Of a stretch of 64,000 nt of DNA, positions 63,968 to 64,000 are shown piece after piece. The translations under genes and the position numbers were made by a program. The notes under the pieces are model-generated. The model did no database searches, was not told where the DNA came from, and saw only the letters and a list, made by a program, of their open reading frames with translations. Numbering within the stretch: position 1 is the stretch's first letter; each line of letters opens with the position of its first letter. The DNA lies in contig NZ_BMZN01000001.1 of the NCBI RefSeq assembly GCF_014652815.1, forward strand, positions 252,866-316,865, read 5' to 3'. This DNA comes from Alcaligenes pakistanensis. GTDB taxonomy: Bacteria; Pseudomonadota; Gammaproteobacteria; Burkholderiales; Burkholderiaceae_B.

Positions 63968-64000
63968 CACCCTAGCCTCCCCCTGCCAGCCAAGGCCCCA

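Overview
The window looks like chromosome of an Alcaligenaceae bacterium (Betaproteobacteria, Burkholderiales), most likely Alcaligenes close to A. faecalis. Three things point there. The gene at 12776-15232 reads as the A. faecalis-type penicillin G acylase precursor. The run leuC-leuD-leuB-asd-fimV-truA is the usual Burkholderiales order. Several family members, such as the BPSS1780-type membrane protein and the homoserine kinase of the APH fold, are typical of the order. This is recognition by eye, not a database result. No rRNA, tRNA, CRISPR array or intact insertion sequence was seen.

Layout. 1-4051 is core: a truncated aldo/keto reductase, the PII protein glnB, an MscS-type channel and argH. 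4231-12720 is an acquired block. A decayed IS3-type transposase (4231-4475) precedes a tripartite RND efflux operon (outer membrane lipoprotein, pump, adaptor) led by an SDR oxidoreductase and a divergent LysR regulator. The decayed C-terminal part of a DUF3363 relaxase (12205-12720) follows. Penicillin G acylase and a FAD amine-oxidase-like gene come next; a TetR regulator with twin operators probably controls the latter.

17845-37252 is mostly housekeeping: rlmD, nlpD-pcm-surE (with no rpoS in its usual place), plsY, tsaD, a purine permease, thioredoxin-like proteins, yigZ, the ABC-F protein ybiT, ldcA, tadA, an ABC exporter, yajQ, an acyl-CoA synthetase, the fluoride channel crcB and an AraC regulator. 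37338-43310 mixes a bile-acid/sodium symporter family gene, a lone low-GC protein with a possible papain-like fold beside a very AT-rich stretch, an Lgt-like/TlpA fusion, trpF and a TRAP transporter lacking its binding protein.

43486-50156 is the truA-fimV-asd-leuBDC block. After a MocR regulator and an AhpD-like protein comes a second accessory patch (52385-54828). It holds an SMR transporter relic, a free-standing protein resembling the C-terminal half of pyruvate dehydrogenase E1 behind an array of TTGCAAT half-sites, an SGNH hydrolase and a LysR relic. 54785-64000 is core again: an M48 lipoprotein protease, aroC, selO, a DUF2069 protein, yihY with a CBS-domain protein, dusA, thrB, a BPSS1780 protein and a DUF192 protein.

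The items least explained by known systems are the E1-C-terminal-like/SGNH pair (52551-54469), the orphan protein at 38443-38925, the Lgt-like/TlpA fusion (39381-40196) and the scarred RND island.
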